Below the pieces are notes generated by a model. That model was given only the letters and a program-made list of their open reading frames with translations. It did not search any database and was not told the origin of the DNA. This document shows positions 8,910 to 17,736 of a stretch of 64,000 bases of DNA, piece by piece. The stretch spans positions 4,457,431 through 4,521,430 of the forward strand of contig NZ_LGQW01000015.1 of the NCBI RefSeq assembly GCF_003116035.1, written 5' to 3'. Each line of letters begins with the position of its first letter. Positions within the stretch are counted from its first letter, which is position 1. The translations under genes and the position numbers were made by a program. Origin of the DNA: Azospirillum sp. TSH64. Its GTDB lineage: Bacteria; Pseudomonadota; Alphaproteobacteria; Azospirillales; Azospirillaceae.

Positions 8910-9926
8910 ATGGTGACGATCAGGGATGTGGCCCGCGAGGCCGGCGTGTCGATGAGCACCGTCTCCCACGTCATCAACGCCACCCGCTTCGTGGCGCCGG
9001 AAACAGAACAGCTGGTGCGCGCCGCCATCGACCGGCTGGGCTACACGCCGAACGGCATCGCGCGGGCGCTGAAAGGCAACCGCACCCACACGCTCGGGAT
9101 GATCGTCACCGCCAGCTCCAACCCCTTCTTCGCCCATGTGATCCACGGGCTGGAGACGGTCAGTTCCGACCGCGGATACAGCCTGATCCTGTGCAACACC
9201 GACGATGAGCCGGACAAGCAGCTCCGCGCCTTCGAGGCCCTGCACAACCGGCGGATCGACGGGCTTGCGGTGCTGACCAGCAATGCCGATCCCGGCTTTC
9301 TCGACAATGTGCAGGCGCGCGCACCCGACCTGCCGCTGCTGCTGCTCGACACCGATCCGCATCCGGGCGCCTGCACGGTGACCGACGATTCGGTGATGGG
9401 CGGACGGCTGGCGGCACGGCTGCTGGCGGACCGAGGGTTCCGCCGCATCGCCTGCATCACCGGCCCGGGGCGCCATCCGCGCTCCCGCGCCCGGCTGGCC
9501 GGCCTCGTCGAGGAGTTGGGCAAAGCCGGCCTGACTTTGGAGCCCGGGCTGCTGCGCGAGGCCGACCTGACCATCGCCGGCGGTTACACGGCGGCGGCAT
9601 CGCTTCTCGACGGGGGGGAGCCGCCGGAGGCGGTCTTCGCCTTCAACGACCTGATGGCGGCCGGCGTGCTGCGCGCCGCGGCGGAGCGTGGGCTGGCCGT
9701 GCCGGACCGCCTATCGGTGTTGGGCTACGACGACATCGAACTGGCTGCCTACCTCACCCCGCCCTTGTCCACCATCCGCCAATCCGCGGGCCTGCTGGGC
9801 GCCCGCGCGGCGGAACTGCTGATCGACCATCTCGAAGATGGCCGGCCCCTGCCCGACCTGTTGTCCCTGCCGCCCGACCTCGTGCTCCGCGCCTCGGTCG
9901 GCTGGCCCTGTGCGAGGCTTTCATGA
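8910..9926 (+). CDS. rbsR: LacI-family repressor of the ribose operon
   Basis: 338 residues. The N-terminal helix-turn-helix (TIRDVAREAGVSMSTVSHVI) and hinge region (GYTPNGIARALKG) are typical LacI, followed by a periplasmic-binding-like effector domain (LGMIVTASSNPFFAHVIHGL; VFAFNDLMAAGV; LSVLGYDDIELAAY). It should bind the AAACGTTT sites at 4900-4924 and release on ribose or a ribose phosphate; that is inference from operon membership. Its stop overlaps the rbsK start by 4 bp (ATGA), so repressor and kinase are co-translated. Confidence 0.92.
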   Translation: MVTIRDVAREAGVSMSTVSHVINATRFVAPETEQLVRAAIDRLGYTPNGIARALKGNRTHTLGMIVTASSNPFFAHVIHGLETVSSDRGYSLILCNTDDEPDKQLRAFEALHNRRIDGLAVLTSNADPGFLDNVQARAPDLPLLLLDTDPHPGACTVTDDSVMGGRLAARLLADRGFRRIACITGPGRHPRSRARLAGLVEELGKAGLTLEPGLLREADLTIAGGYTAAASLLDGGEPPEAVFAFNDLMAAGVLRAAAERGLAVPDRLSVLGYDDIELAAYLTPPLSTIRQSAGLLGARAAELLIDHLEDGRPLPDLLSLPPDLVLRASVGWPCARLS

Positions 9927-10849
9927 CTTCCAATCGCCCTATCGTCGTCTTCGGCAGCGTCAACATCGACGTCTGCGCCTATTCCGACCGGCTTCCCCGT
10001 CCGGGCGAGACCGTGCATGGCAGCAGCTATGCCATGGGGCTGGGCGGCAAGGGCGCCAACCAAGCTGCCGCCGCCGCCCGCCTGGGCGGATCGGTCGAGA
10101 TGGTCGGGCGGACCGGCGGCGATGCCTTCGGCGAGATGGCGCGCAGCCGGCTGGCCGGCTTCGGCGTGCGGACCGGTCACCTGTCCAACGACCCGGCCCA
10201 CCCGACGGGAATCGCGGTGATCGGTGTAGAATCCTCCGGCGAGAACTGCATCACCGTGATTGGCGGCGCCAACATGGCGGTGAGCGAGCAGGACGTGGCC
10301 CAGGCCGCCCCGCTGTTCGCCGAGGCGTCCGTGCTGCTGCTTCAGCTGGAAATCCCGCTCGCCGCCGGTCTGGCTGCGGCGACCGCGGTGCGGGCCGGCG
10401 GCGGCCGCATCATCCTGGACCCGGCTCCGGCCCCGCATGACGGGCTGGCCGCTGATGTCTTCCGCGCCGTCGATGCCATGACCCCGAACGAAACGGAGAC
10501 CGAATCCCTGGTCGGGCTGCGGCCGACCACCCCGGACGAGGCCGCGGCGGCGGCAGAGCGGCTGGCCGAGCGCGGCCTGTCCATCGCCATCGTCAAGATG
10601 GGTGCCAAGGGCGTCTATTTCCGCGGCCTGGGGCAGCAGGGCTTCCTCCCGCCCTTCCCGGTGACGGCGGTCGACACCGTCGCGGCCGGCGACTGCTTCA
10701 ACGGCGGGCTCGCCTTCGCGCTGGCTCGCGGCGACGATCTGGCCGGCGCGGTGCGCTTCGCCGCCGCCTGCGGAGCGCTCGCCACCACCCGCGCCGGTGC
10801 TGCGGACTCCGCCCCGACGCTGGCGGAGGTGGCGCTGCTGCTGGGGTGA
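9923..10849 (+). CDS. rbsK: ribokinase
   Basis: 308 residues, PfkB family. Phosphorylates D-ribose to ribose 5-phosphate. Motifs: GSVNIDV near the N-terminus, GGKGANQAAAAARLGG (sugar-binding PfkB signature 1), MTPNETE in the middle and DTVAAGDCFNGGLAFAL near residue 250, where GAGD of the signature is AAGD while the catalytic Asp is kept. Last gene of the rbsDACBRK operon; the kinase placed after the regulator differs from the E. coli order. Confidence 0.95.
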   Translation: MTSNRPIVVFGSVNIDVCAYSDRLPRPGETVHGSSYAMGLGGKGANQAAAAARLGGSVEMVGRTGGDAFGEMARSRLAGFGVRTGHLSNDPAHPTGIAVIGVESSGENCITVIGGANMAVSEQDVAQAAPLFAEASVLLLQLEIPLAAGLAAATAVRAGGGRIILDPAPAPHDGLAADVFRAVDAMTPNETETESLVGLRPTTPDEAAAAAERLAERGLSIAIVKMGAKGVYFRGLGQQGFLPPFPVTAVDTVAAGDCFNGGLAFALARGDDLAGAVRFAAACGALATTRAGAADSAPTLAEVALLLG

Positions 10850-10868
10850 CCGGGATCGCCCGGCGCCG

Positions 10869-12608
10869 CTACACGGCGTCCTGCGGCACGGCTCCATCCC
10901 CAGCATTCGACGCCGCCTCGTCCCGCCGCAGCTTGTGCAGGGCTACGTCGATGGTCCGCTCATAGCTGACCAGGGGCGGTTTCAGCCCGTGACTGAACAG
11001 AGCCTGCCGCGATGTGTGGCTGGTCCCGGTCAGGATCAGCTTCACACCGCGCCGCGCCGCCTTGTGCGCCAGCCCCTCGATGGTGTTGGCCGCGGTCGAA
11101 TCGAGAAACGGCACGGCGCTGAAATCGACGATCAGAACCCGGTGGGTGTCGGCGATGCGGTCGAGCACCGACCCGATGGACGCCGCCGCCCCGAAGAAGA
11201 ACACGCCCGAGATCCGGTAGATCACCACCTCGGGATCGGCGGCGCCCTGATCGTAGGGCTTGCGGGCGACCAGGGCGCCGTCGGCGCTGTCCTCGGCAAC
11301 GAAGGGCGTCTGGCTCTCGATGGCGGTGATCGTCGACATGCGGTGGATAAAGAGCACCGAGCCGAGCGCGAAGCCGATGACGATGGCTTCGGTCAGGCCG
11401 GTGAAGATCGTCAGCAGGAAGGTGGTCAGCAGCACCGCGGCATCGCCGCGCGAGGCGCGCAGGAGGGCGACGATGGCCGGCTTCTCCACCATGTTCCAGG
11501 ACACGACGGCAAGGACGCCGGCAAGGCTGGCGAGCGGAATGAAGCTGGCGAGCGGTGCCGCGACCAGGATGAAGACCAGCAGGAAAACGGCGTGCAGCAT
11601 GCCGGCGACCGGCCCATGGGCGCCGGCGCGCACGTTGGTCGCCGTGCGGGCGATGGTGCCGGTGACACAGATGCCGCCGAACAGGCCCGACGCGATGTTG
11701 GCGACGCCCTGCCCGACCAGTTCGCAGTTGGACCGGTGGCGGCGTCCGGTCATGCCGTCGGCCACCACGGCCGAAAGCAGCGATTCGATGGAACCGAGCA
11801 GCGCGAAGGAGATGGCACTCGGCAAAACCGCCTGAACCTTGTCGAGCGTGATTGCCGGCAGTGCCGGCATCGGCAGGCCCGACGGAATGCCGCCGAACTT
11901 GGTGCCGATGGTCGCCACGTCGAGGCCGAGGGCGGCGGTCACCACGGCGCTGCCGGCGACCGCGATCAACATCCCCGGCCAATGGGGCCGCACCGCCTTC
12001 AACCCGACGATGATGCCGATGGACGCCAGCGCCAGCGCGACCGACGCCGGATCGGCCGTCGGCAGGCCCGACCACAGCACCGGCAGCTTTTCAAGGAGCG
12101 GCCCCGGCTCCGGCCCGCTCAGGGTCAGGCCGAGAAGATCCTTGATCTGGCTGGCGAAGATGATGACGGCGATGCCGGCGGTGAAGCCGACCGTCACCGG
12201 GTAGGGCATGAATTTGATGTAGGTGCCCAGTTGCAGAAGGCCGATGGCCGCCAGCATCAGGCCGGACAGCAGGGTGGCGAGGATCAGCCCGTCCATGCCA
12301 TGCGCCTGCACCGTGGCGGCGACCAGCACGATGAAGGCGCCGGCAGGCCCGCCGATCTGGAACCGGCTGCCGCCTAGGGCGGAAACGACGAAGCCGCCGA
12401 AGATCGCGGTGTAGAGCCCTTGTGCCGGGGAGGCACCCGAGGCGATGGCAATCGCCATCGACAGCGGCAGCGCCACGATGGCCACCGTCAGTCCGGCGAT
12501 GGCGTCGGCGCGGAGGTTTGCGAGCCCGTAACCCTCGCGCAGGATGGTGACGAGCTTTGGCGTGAACAGTTCGGCAAAGCTCGGTTGATGGGAAATCGGT
12601 GCTGTCAT
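10869..12608 (-). CDS. SulP-family anion transporter with STAS domain
   Basis: 579 residues. The first ~420 are a SulP transporter core with about 12 membrane helices (entry region GLTVAIVALPLSMAIAIASG; ALGGSRFQIGGPAGAFIVLV). A cytoplasmic STAS domain follows (YRISGVFFFGAAASIGSVL; VLIVDFSAVPFLDSTAANT, with the Asp-Ser motif of regulatory STAS loops). Members carry sulfate, bicarbonate or dicarboxylates; substrate cannot be told here. Gene ends 19 bp from rbsK tail to tail. A small XRE regulator gene lies 92 bp upstream on the same strand and may control it. Confidence 0.9.
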   Translation of the reverse strand: MTAPISHQPSFAELFTPKLVTILREGYGLANLRADAIAGLTVAIVALPLSMAIAIASGASPAQGLYTAIFGGFVVSALGGSRFQIGGPAGAFIVLVAATVQAHGMDGLILATLLSGLMLAAIGLLQLGTYIKFMPYPVTVGFTAGIAVIIFASQIKDLLGLTLSGPEPGPLLEKLPVLWSGLPTADPASVALALASIGIIVGLKAVRPHWPGMLIAVAGSAVVTAALGLDVATIGTKFGGIPSGLPMPALPAITLDKVQAVLPSAISFALLGSIESLLSAVVADGMTGRRHRSNCELVGQGVANIASGLFGGICVTGTIARTATNVRAGAHGPVAGMLHAVFLLVFILVAAPLASFIPLASLAGVLAVVSWNMVEKPAIVALLRASRGDAAVLLTTFLLTIFTGLTEAIVIGFALGSVLFIHRMSTITAIESQTPFVAEDSADGALVARKPYDQGAADPEVVIYRISGVFFFGAAASIGSVLDRIADTHRVLIVDFSAVPFLDSTAANTIEGLAHKAARRGVKLILTGTSHTSRQALFSHGLKPPLVSYERTIDVALHKLRRDEAASNAGDGAVPQDAV

Positions 12609-12700
12609 CTGTCCGGCGGCCTTCTGGAATAAGGCGGCGGGATCGTCGGCATCAGGTCGGCGGTCGCCGTCGCGCGGTCGATGGTGTGGGCGTCAGGGTT

Positions 12701-12961
12701 TCAGGACCTGGGTGCCGGTGTCTTCAGACGGACACCGCGGCCGCCGGTGACGCTCTGCGCGTTGTCGCCGATCAGCTCGATTCCGGCGAGGTCGAGCGCC
12801 TCCACCACCTTGGTCAGGCTCTCCACCACGCCGCGCACGTTTCCGTCGCTGGCTTCCATACGCTGGATGGTCGGAACGGAGAGGCCGGCCAGTTCGGCCA
12901 GCGTCTTCTGATCGATTCCAAGCAGCGCCCGGGCGGCGCGCAGCTGCGATGCCGTGATCAT
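12701..12961 (-). CDS. small XRE-family DNA-binding protein
   Basis: 86 residues from ATG 12961; a GTG one codon upstream (12964) is an alternative. It is essentially one helix-turn-helix domain: ITASQLRAARALLGIDQKTLAELAGLSVPTIQRME, with a short C-terminal extension that varies in this family. Co-oriented with and just upstream of the SulP gene. A 12-bp palindrome at 13005-13016, about 45 bp before its start, is a candidate autoregulatory site. Confidence 0.85.
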   Translation of the reverse strand: MITASQLRAARALLGIDQKTLAELAGLSVPTIQRMEASDGNVRGVVESLTKVVEALDLAGIELIGDNAQSVTGGRGVRLKTPAPRS

Positions 12962-13004
12962 CACGCATACCCCGCTGATACATGCAAGTCGCTATCTGAA
13001 ACAT

Positions 13005-13016
13005 ACATCATGATGT
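13005..13016. promoter_or_regulatory. palindrome upstream of the XRE gene
   Basis: ACATCATGATGT is a perfect 12-bp palindrome inside an AT-rich island that is unusual for this DNA. A related half (AGATGTTTA) follows at 13032-13040. The spacing from the XRE start suits a repressor site over the promoter of the XRE-SulP unit. Confidence 0.4.
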
Positions 13017-13192
13017 TTTAAACGTCACTAGAGATGTTTAGAACAGCGATGCTTCTCCGGTCCCCCGCAACCGGACACCCCGCCCGTGCCATGCGATGAC
13101 GTGTGTGCCCACCGGCGAAATAGGCCGTTTCGGATCCGGTATAATTTCGGCAGGATTGCCCCAGAGATTTGCTGGAACATAAGGACAAGACG

Positions 13193-14362
13193 ATGGATGG
13201 GATGGTGACGGGGCTCGACGGGTTGACCGCGGACATGACGGATTGGCGGCGCGATCTACACGCCCATCCGGAAACCGCCTTCGAGGAGCAGCGGACCAGC
13301 GACTTCGTGGCGGAAAAGCTCGCCTCCTTCGGGCTGGAGGTTCACCGCGGCCTCGCCAAGACCGGCCTGGTCGGGATCCTGCGCAATGGCGAGGGGCCGA
13401 TGGTCGGCTTCCGCGCCGACATGGACGCGCTGCACATTCACGAGGAAACCAACCTTCCGCACAGCTCGCGCAATCCCGGGCGGATGCATGCCTGCGGTCA
13501 TGACGGGCACACCGCCATGCTGCTGGGTGCGGCCCGCTACCTGACCGAACATACCGACCTGTTCCGGGGTACCATCGTCTTCATCTTCCAGCCGGCGGAA
13601 GAGAATGAGGGCGGCGGCCGGGTGATGGTGGAGGAAGGGCTGTTCGACCGCTTCCCCGTCGAGAAGGTCTTCGGCATGCACAATTGGCCGGGGCTCGAGG
13701 TCGGCCGCATCGCGCTGCGCCCCGGCCCGCTGATGGCCGCCTACGACATCTTCGAGCTGACCCTGACCGGCAAGGGCACCCATGCCGGCATGCCGCATAT
13801 GGGGACCGACACGATCATGGTCGGCAGCCAGATCGTCTCCGCCCTCCAGACCATCGCCAGCCGCAGCGTCCATCCCATCGATTCGGCCGTCGTCAGCGTC
13901 ACGCAGTTCCACGCCGGCGATACGTGGAATGTCCTGCCCGGCACCGCCGTTCTCCGCGGCACCGTCCGGACCTTCCGGCCGGAGGTTCAGGATCTGGTTC
14001 AGCGCCGCATGGGCGAGGTGGCGACCGCCATCGCCGCCGGATTCGGAGTCGAGGCCAGCCTGCGCTACGAGCGGCGCTATCCGCCCACCACCAACAGCGC
14101 CGCGGAAACGGAACTGGCCCGACGGGCAGCGGCACGCGTGGTCGGAGAAGAGGCGCTCGACCTCGATCCGATGCCCAGCATGGGGGCGGAGGATTTCTCC
14201 TTCATGCTGCAAAAGCGTCCCGGCTGCTACGTCTGGGTTGGTGCCGGGCCGTCGGACCAGGGCCGCAACCTGCACAGCCCGCATTATGATTTCAACGATG
14301 CGGTGCTGCCCATCGGCGCCAGCTATTGGGTGCGGCTGGCGGAAACCGTCCTGCCGAAATGA
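13193..14362 (+). CDS. M20-family amidohydrolase (hippurate hydrolase-like)
   Basis: 389 residues from ATG 13193, preceded by AAGGACAAG; an upstream in-frame start at 13169 is less likely. The di-metal centre of M20D peptidases is complete: MHACGHDGHTAMLLGAA (His/Cys/Asp ligands), PAEENEGGG (catalytic and ligand Glu), GMHNWPG, and MGAEDFSFML near the C-terminus. These enzymes hydrolyse N-acyl, N-aminoacyl or N-carbamoyl amino acids in the cytoplasm. The following genes include two ATC-hydrolase-like proteins; since bacterial ATC hydrolase yields N-carbamoyl-cysteine, an amidohydrolase here would be a fitting next step, but that link is inference. Confidence 0.9.
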   Translation: MDGMVTGLDGLTADMTDWRRDLHAHPETAFEEQRTSDFVAEKLASFGLEVHRGLAKTGLVGILRNGEGPMVGFRADMDALHIHEETNLPHSSRNPGRMHACGHDGHTAMLLGAARYLTEHTDLFRGTIVFIFQPAEENEGGGRVMVEEGLFDRFPVEKVFGMHNWPGLEVGRIALRPGPLMAAYDIFELTLTGKGTHAGMPHMGTDTIMVGSQIVSALQTIASRSVHPIDSAVVSVTQFHAGDTWNVLPGTAVLRGTVRTFRPEVQDLVQRRMGEVATAIAAGFGVEASLRYERRYPPTTNSAAETELARRAAARVVGEEALDLDPMPSMGAEDFSFMLQKRPGCYVWVGAGPSDQGRNLHSPHYDFNDAVLPIGASYWVRLAETVLPK

Positions 14363-14369
14363 TACAGAT

Positions 14370-14379
14370 CATGTACATG
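14370..14379. promoter_or_regulatory. short palindrome in the gap before the FAD oxidase gene
   Basis: CATGTACATG is a 10-bp perfect palindrome 8 bp after the amidohydrolase stop, within a 187-bp gap that is less GC-rich than its neighbours. It could be an operator for the downstream oxidase/transporter operon, but there is only one copy and no cognate regulator nearby. Confidence 0.2.
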
Positions 14380-14549
14380 CGTCCAGATTTCCCGATCCGG
14401 GCGCATGACATGAAAAAATTTCTGCGGAAAAATCTTGGGAATTGCGTACGTGTGTCCATTGTCCCATAGTTCGGCGGGAAACGGATGGCCCTAACTCCAA
14501 AAGGGGATAAGGGCGTAGCGGATTTCAGCCGAACAGGGACGGGCGCGAC

Positions 14550-15893
14550 GTGACGAACCAAGGGGCACATCAGGCGGCAGGCCAAGCGCAGGACATTCCA
14601 GGCCGGGGCGGCATCTGGCAGCGTCCGGACTCGTTGTGGGAAGCCACCGCCCCGCCGCCACCCGCCCTGCCGGCGTTGCAGGACAGCGTGCAGGCCGACG
14701 TGCTGGTGATCGGCGGCGGCTTCACCGGGCTTTCCGCCGGTCTGCATGCGGCCGAAGCCGGGCGCCGCGTGGTGGTGCTGGAGGCCTCCGAACTGGGACG
14801 GGGTGCCTCCGGCCGCAACAACGGGCAGGTCATTCCGACGCTGACCCGTCCCGACCCCGCCGACCTCATCGACCGCTTCGGTTGGGAAAGCGGGGAGCGC
14901 TTGGTCGGGCTGATCCGCGACAGCGCCTCCACCCTGTTCGATCTGGTGCGCCGCCTCGGCATCGACTGCGCTGCGGAACAGACCGGCTGGGTTCAGCCGG
15001 TCCATTCGCCGGGCCGCATCAAGATCGCCGAGCGCCGGGCAACGCAATGGGGCAAGTTCGGCGCCGATGTCGAACTGCTCGACCGCGCCGCCGTCTCCGC
15101 CATTCTCGGAACGGACGCCTATTTCGGCGGCTGGATGAACCGGACCGGCGGGCACATCAACCCGCTGGCGCTGGTGCGCGGGCTCGCCGCCAAGGTGGTC
15201 GCAGCCGGGGCGGCGGTCTACGTCAACTCCCCCGCCTTGTCGGTGCAGCGCCGCGGCGACTCCTGGGTCGCCCGCACCCCGCAGGGCATGGTGACCGCCG
15301 ATTCCCTGGTGCTGGGCACCAACGGCTATACCGCCTCCATCTTCCCGGAAATCCGGACGGAGGTCGTGCCGGTCCTGTCCTGGCAGATGTCGACCGCCCC
15401 CCTGGGCGACAACGTCCGCAAAACCGTCCTGCCGGGCCGGCAGGCGATGTCGGACACCCATGGCGATCTGCGTTTCATGCGCTACACCGCCGACAACCGG
15501 CTGGTGACCGGCGGCGCGCTGCTGAACCCGGTGAATGGGGCGGAGCGGTTGAAGCGCATCGTCGGCGCCCGTCTGGCCGGGATGTTCCCGGCGCTGAACG
15601 GCGTCGGCTTCGACCATGTGTGGAATGGCCGCATCGCCATGACCCCCGATTACTTCCCCCGTGTCCACCGGCTGGAGCCGAACGGCTTCGCCTGGGCCGG
15701 CTGCAACGGGCGCGGCGTGGCGCTGTCGGTCTCGCTGGGGCGGGAATTGGCCCGTGCCGCCATCGGCCAGGACCCGAAGGACCTCGCCCTGCCCTTCACC
15801 GCACCGACGCCCCTGCCCTTCAATGCCCTGCTGCAACGCATCGGGCCGTTGAAGATCCTGCAATACCGCTGGAACGACGCCCGCGAAGTCTGA
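14550..15893 (+). CDS. FAD-dependent amine/amino-acid oxidase, DAO family
   Basis: 447 residues. The dinucleotide-binding start is VLVIGGGFTGLSAGLHAAEAG near residue 50, and the typical GRNNGQVIPTL and C-terminal WNGRIAMTPDYFPRVH, FAWAGCNGRGVALSVSLG segments match PuuB/OrdL-type oxidases that act on gamma-glutamyl-putrescine and similar secondary or primary amines. The reaction would give an aldehyde or imine plus hydrogen peroxide. The start is an ATG-lacking region: the frame begins with GTG at 14550, right after GACGGGCGCGAC, so the exact start is uncertain. First gene of the run that leads into the transporter. Confidence 0.85.
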   Translation: MTNQGAHQAAGQAQDIPGRGGIWQRPDSLWEATAPPPPALPALQDSVQADVLVIGGGFTGLSAGLHAAEAGRRVVVLEASELGRGASGRNNGQVIPTLTRPDPADLIDRFGWESGERLVGLIRDSASTLFDLVRRLGIDCAAEQTGWVQPVHSPGRIKIAERRATQWGKFGADVELLDRAAVSAILGTDAYFGGWMNRTGGHINPLALVRGLAAKVVAAGAAVYVNSPALSVQRRGDSWVARTPQGMVTADSLVLGTNGYTASIFPEIRTEVVPVLSWQMSTAPLGDNVRKTVLPGRQAMSDTHGDLRFMRYTADNRLVTGGALLNPVNGAERLKRIVGARLAGMFPALNGVGFDHVWNGRIAMTPDYFPRVHRLEPNGFAWAGCNGRGVALSVSLGRELARAAIGQDPKDLALPFTAPTPLPFNALLQRIGPLKILQYRWNDAREV

Positions 15894-15910
15894 TCGAGGA
15901 GACTGCCAGC

Positions 15911-16408
15911 ATGTCCGACAGCCCCGACTATCCCACCCTTCTGCGCAATGCCTACGCGATGCGCGCGGCGTCCTATGCCCACATGTTCGATGTGCTGCGC
16001 GAGCGTTTCGGCACCGAAACGGCGCTGGAGGTCGGACAGGAATCGACCCGCCGCCTCGGCGAGGCGATGGGCGTGAAGTTTGCGGGCCACGGTCCCGACG
16101 ACCTGACCGGCCTGTGCCATGCCTTCCTCGACGGCATCCCCAACCGCGACAGCATGTTCGCGCCGGAGATCAAGCGGTGCGACGGCGAGGCGTTGGAAAT
16201 CCATTTCCACCGCTGCCCCTTGAAGGAAGCCTGGCAGGCGCAGGGCCGCTCCGACACCGACCTGGAACTGCTCTGCAAGATGGCCGGCGCCATCGACGGC
16301 GGTCTGTTCGAGTCCGCCGGGTTCGTCTTCAAGGGCCAAACCTGGAAACCGGGCGACGAGGGCTGTTGCCGGCTGAAGGTCCTGCCCGGCGCCAAAGCCG
16401 CCGAATAG
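15911..16408 (+). CDS. ATC (2-amino-thiazoline-4-carboxylate) hydrolase family protein, copy 1
   Basis: 165 residues, ATG 15911, 17 bp after the oxidase. The C-terminal half carries family-type cysteines: FHRCPLKEAWQAQG, LELLCKMAGAIDGGLFE and GDEGCCRLKV. The family is named after an enzyme that opens 2-amino-thiazoline-4-carboxylic acid to N-carbamoyl-cysteine. A second member at 21201 aligns with it in these same positions, so the two are diverged paralogues on either side of one ABC transporter. True substrate unknown; the name indicates family only. Confidence 0.7.
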   Translation: MSDSPDYPTLLRNAYAMRAASYAHMFDVLRERFGTETALEVGQESTRRLGEAMGVKFAGHGPDDLTGLCHAFLDGIPNRDSMFAPEIKRCDGEALEIHFHRCPLKEAWQAQGRSDTDLELLCKMAGAIDGGLFESAGFVFKGQTWKPGDEGCCRLKVLPGAKAAE

Positions 16409-16461
16409 ACGCGCATCGCCGCAAAGCCTGCAAAGACAGACAATAAGAGGGTGACATCGCC

Positions 16462-17571
16462 ATGAAGTTCCGCCTCCTCACGCTGACGACTCTCGCCGCC
16501 GCCGGGATCGCCGGTTCGGCCTTCGCCGCCGACACGGTCAAGCTCGGCTATCAGTTGCCGCTGACCGGCGACACCGCGCAGTACGGCCAGGATTTCCGCA
16601 AGGCCGCCGAGATCGCGCTGACCGAGTTCAACGCCGCCGGCAAGCCGTTCAAGGTCGAGATCGTCTTCGAGGACAGCCGCTCCGACGCCAAGGAGGGCAC
16701 CAACATCGCCCGCAAGTTCGTGGACGACAAGGAGATCGTCGGCGTCCTGGGCGACTTCACCTCCGGCGTGTCGATGGCGGCGGCACAGGTCTACAAGGAG
16801 GCCGGCATGCCGCAGCTGTCGCAGACGGCCTCGCACCCCGACTACACCAAGGTTTCCAAGTACCAGTTCCGCAACATCGCCACCCAGGCGCAGGAAGGCC
16901 CCTACAACGCCAAATGGATGGCGGCCAAGGGATTCAAGAACGTCGCGGTGATCGCGGAGCAGACCGACTGGGGCCAGTCGGTGGTCAGCGGCTTTTCCGA
17001 CGCGGTCAAGGCCAACGGCGGCACCGTCGCCTTCTCGGAATTCTTCAACCGCGGCCTGAAGGACTACCGGTCGCTGATCAGCAAGCTTGAGCGGGCGAAG
17101 CCCGACGCGATCTACACCGGCTTCTTCTACGAGGACGGCGCGCAGTTCCTGAAGCAGCTGCAGCAGCTGGGCATCAAGACGCCGGTCTATTCGACCTCGG
17201 CGGCCTACAGCCCGAAGCTGATCGAGCTGGCCGGCGGCGCGGCGGAGGGCGTGCATCTGACCTCCAACTTCCTGCCGACCGACCCGTCGCCGAACGTCCA
17301 GCATTTCGTCGACGAGTGGAAGAAGCGCTCCGACGGTGCTGTGCCCGGCCAGTTCCCGGCCCAGGCCTATGACGCGGTCCGCATCATGCTGGCGGCGGTG
17401 GAGAAGGCTTCGCCCAACCCGACCCGCGAGAAGGTGCGCGACGCGCTGGCCCAGACCAAGGACTTCCCCGGCGTCACCGGCAAGACCAGCTTCAGCGCCG
17501 ACCGCGAGGCCGAGAAGGAGCTGGTGAAGGTCGAGGTCAAGGGCGGCGCCTTCGTTCCGGTCGCCGACTAG
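16462..17571 (+). CDS. branched-chain-type ABC transporter substrate-binding protein
   Basis: 369 residues with a signal peptide (LTLTTLAAAGIAGSAFA). The mature start DTVKLGYQLPLTGDTAQYGQ and YDAVRIMLAAVEKA near the end are typical of Leu/Ile/Val-type (Peripla_BP_6) binding proteins. Located between an ATC-hydrolase-like gene and the matching permeases, so it probably captures the small amide, amine or heterocyclic compound processed by its neighbours. A double hairpin (17573-17673) separates it from the permease genes. Confidence 0.92.
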   Translation: MKFRLLTLTTLAAAGIAGSAFAADTVKLGYQLPLTGDTAQYGQDFRKAAEIALTEFNAAGKPFKVEIVFEDSRSDAKEGTNIARKFVDDKEIVGVLGDFTSGVSMAAAQVYKEAGMPQLSQTASHPDYTKVSKYQFRNIATQAQEGPYNAKWMAAKGFKNVAVIAEQTDWGQSVVSGFSDAVKANGGTVAFSEFFNRGLKDYRSLISKLERAKPDAIYTGFFYEDGAQFLKQLQQLGIKTPVYSTSAAYSPKLIELAGGAAEGVHLTSNFLPTDPSPNVQHFVDEWKKRSDGAVPGQFPAQAYDAVRIMLAAVEKASPNPTREKVRDALAQTKDFPGVTGKTSFSADREAEKELVKVEVKGGAFVPVAD

Positions 17572-17572
17572 A

Positions 17573-17615
17573 GTGTGATCGTTTCAAGCGGAATCGCTTG
17601 GAACGTGAATCACAC
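17573..17615. repeat. imperfect palindromic element, first hairpin
   Basis: GTGTGAT (17573-17579) pairs with ATCACAC (17609-17615), and inside it CGTTTCAAGCG (17580-17590) pairs with CGCTTGGAACG (17595-17605) with one G-T pair and a GAAT loop. It begins 2 bp after the binding-protein stop. The sequence looks like a mobile intergenic palindrome of the kind scattered in alphaproteobacterial genomes; copy number cannot be judged here. Confidence 0.6.
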
Positions 17616-17629
17616 GAAAAACCAAAGAC

Positions 17630-17673
17630 TTAGAGACTGTGTGGTGCTTCAATAAGTACCACACAGTCTCTAA
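17630..17673. repeat. perfect long inverted repeat, second hairpin
   Basis: TTAGAGACTGTGTGGT (17630-17645) and ACCACACAGTCTCTAA (17658-17673) are a perfect 16-bp inverted repeat; the stem continues inward through GCTT/AAGT (one wobble) to a four-base CAAT loop. The stem is AT-richer than the surroundings. No T-run follows, so it resembles an inserted palindrome or mRNA-stabilising structure rather than a standard terminator. Confidence 0.7.
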
Positions 17674-17736
17674 CCCCCGGCAAACGATCCCCAGCGCTCC
17701 TTTCCCGGCGCCCCTTTTCGCAGCGACAGAGCCCGC

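Noticed and set aside
14363-14549. Possible promoter or riboswitch in the gap before the FAD oxidase
   Set aside because: Less GC-rich than its surroundings, but I could not find a consistent -35/-10 pair or a conserved riboswitch fold by eye.
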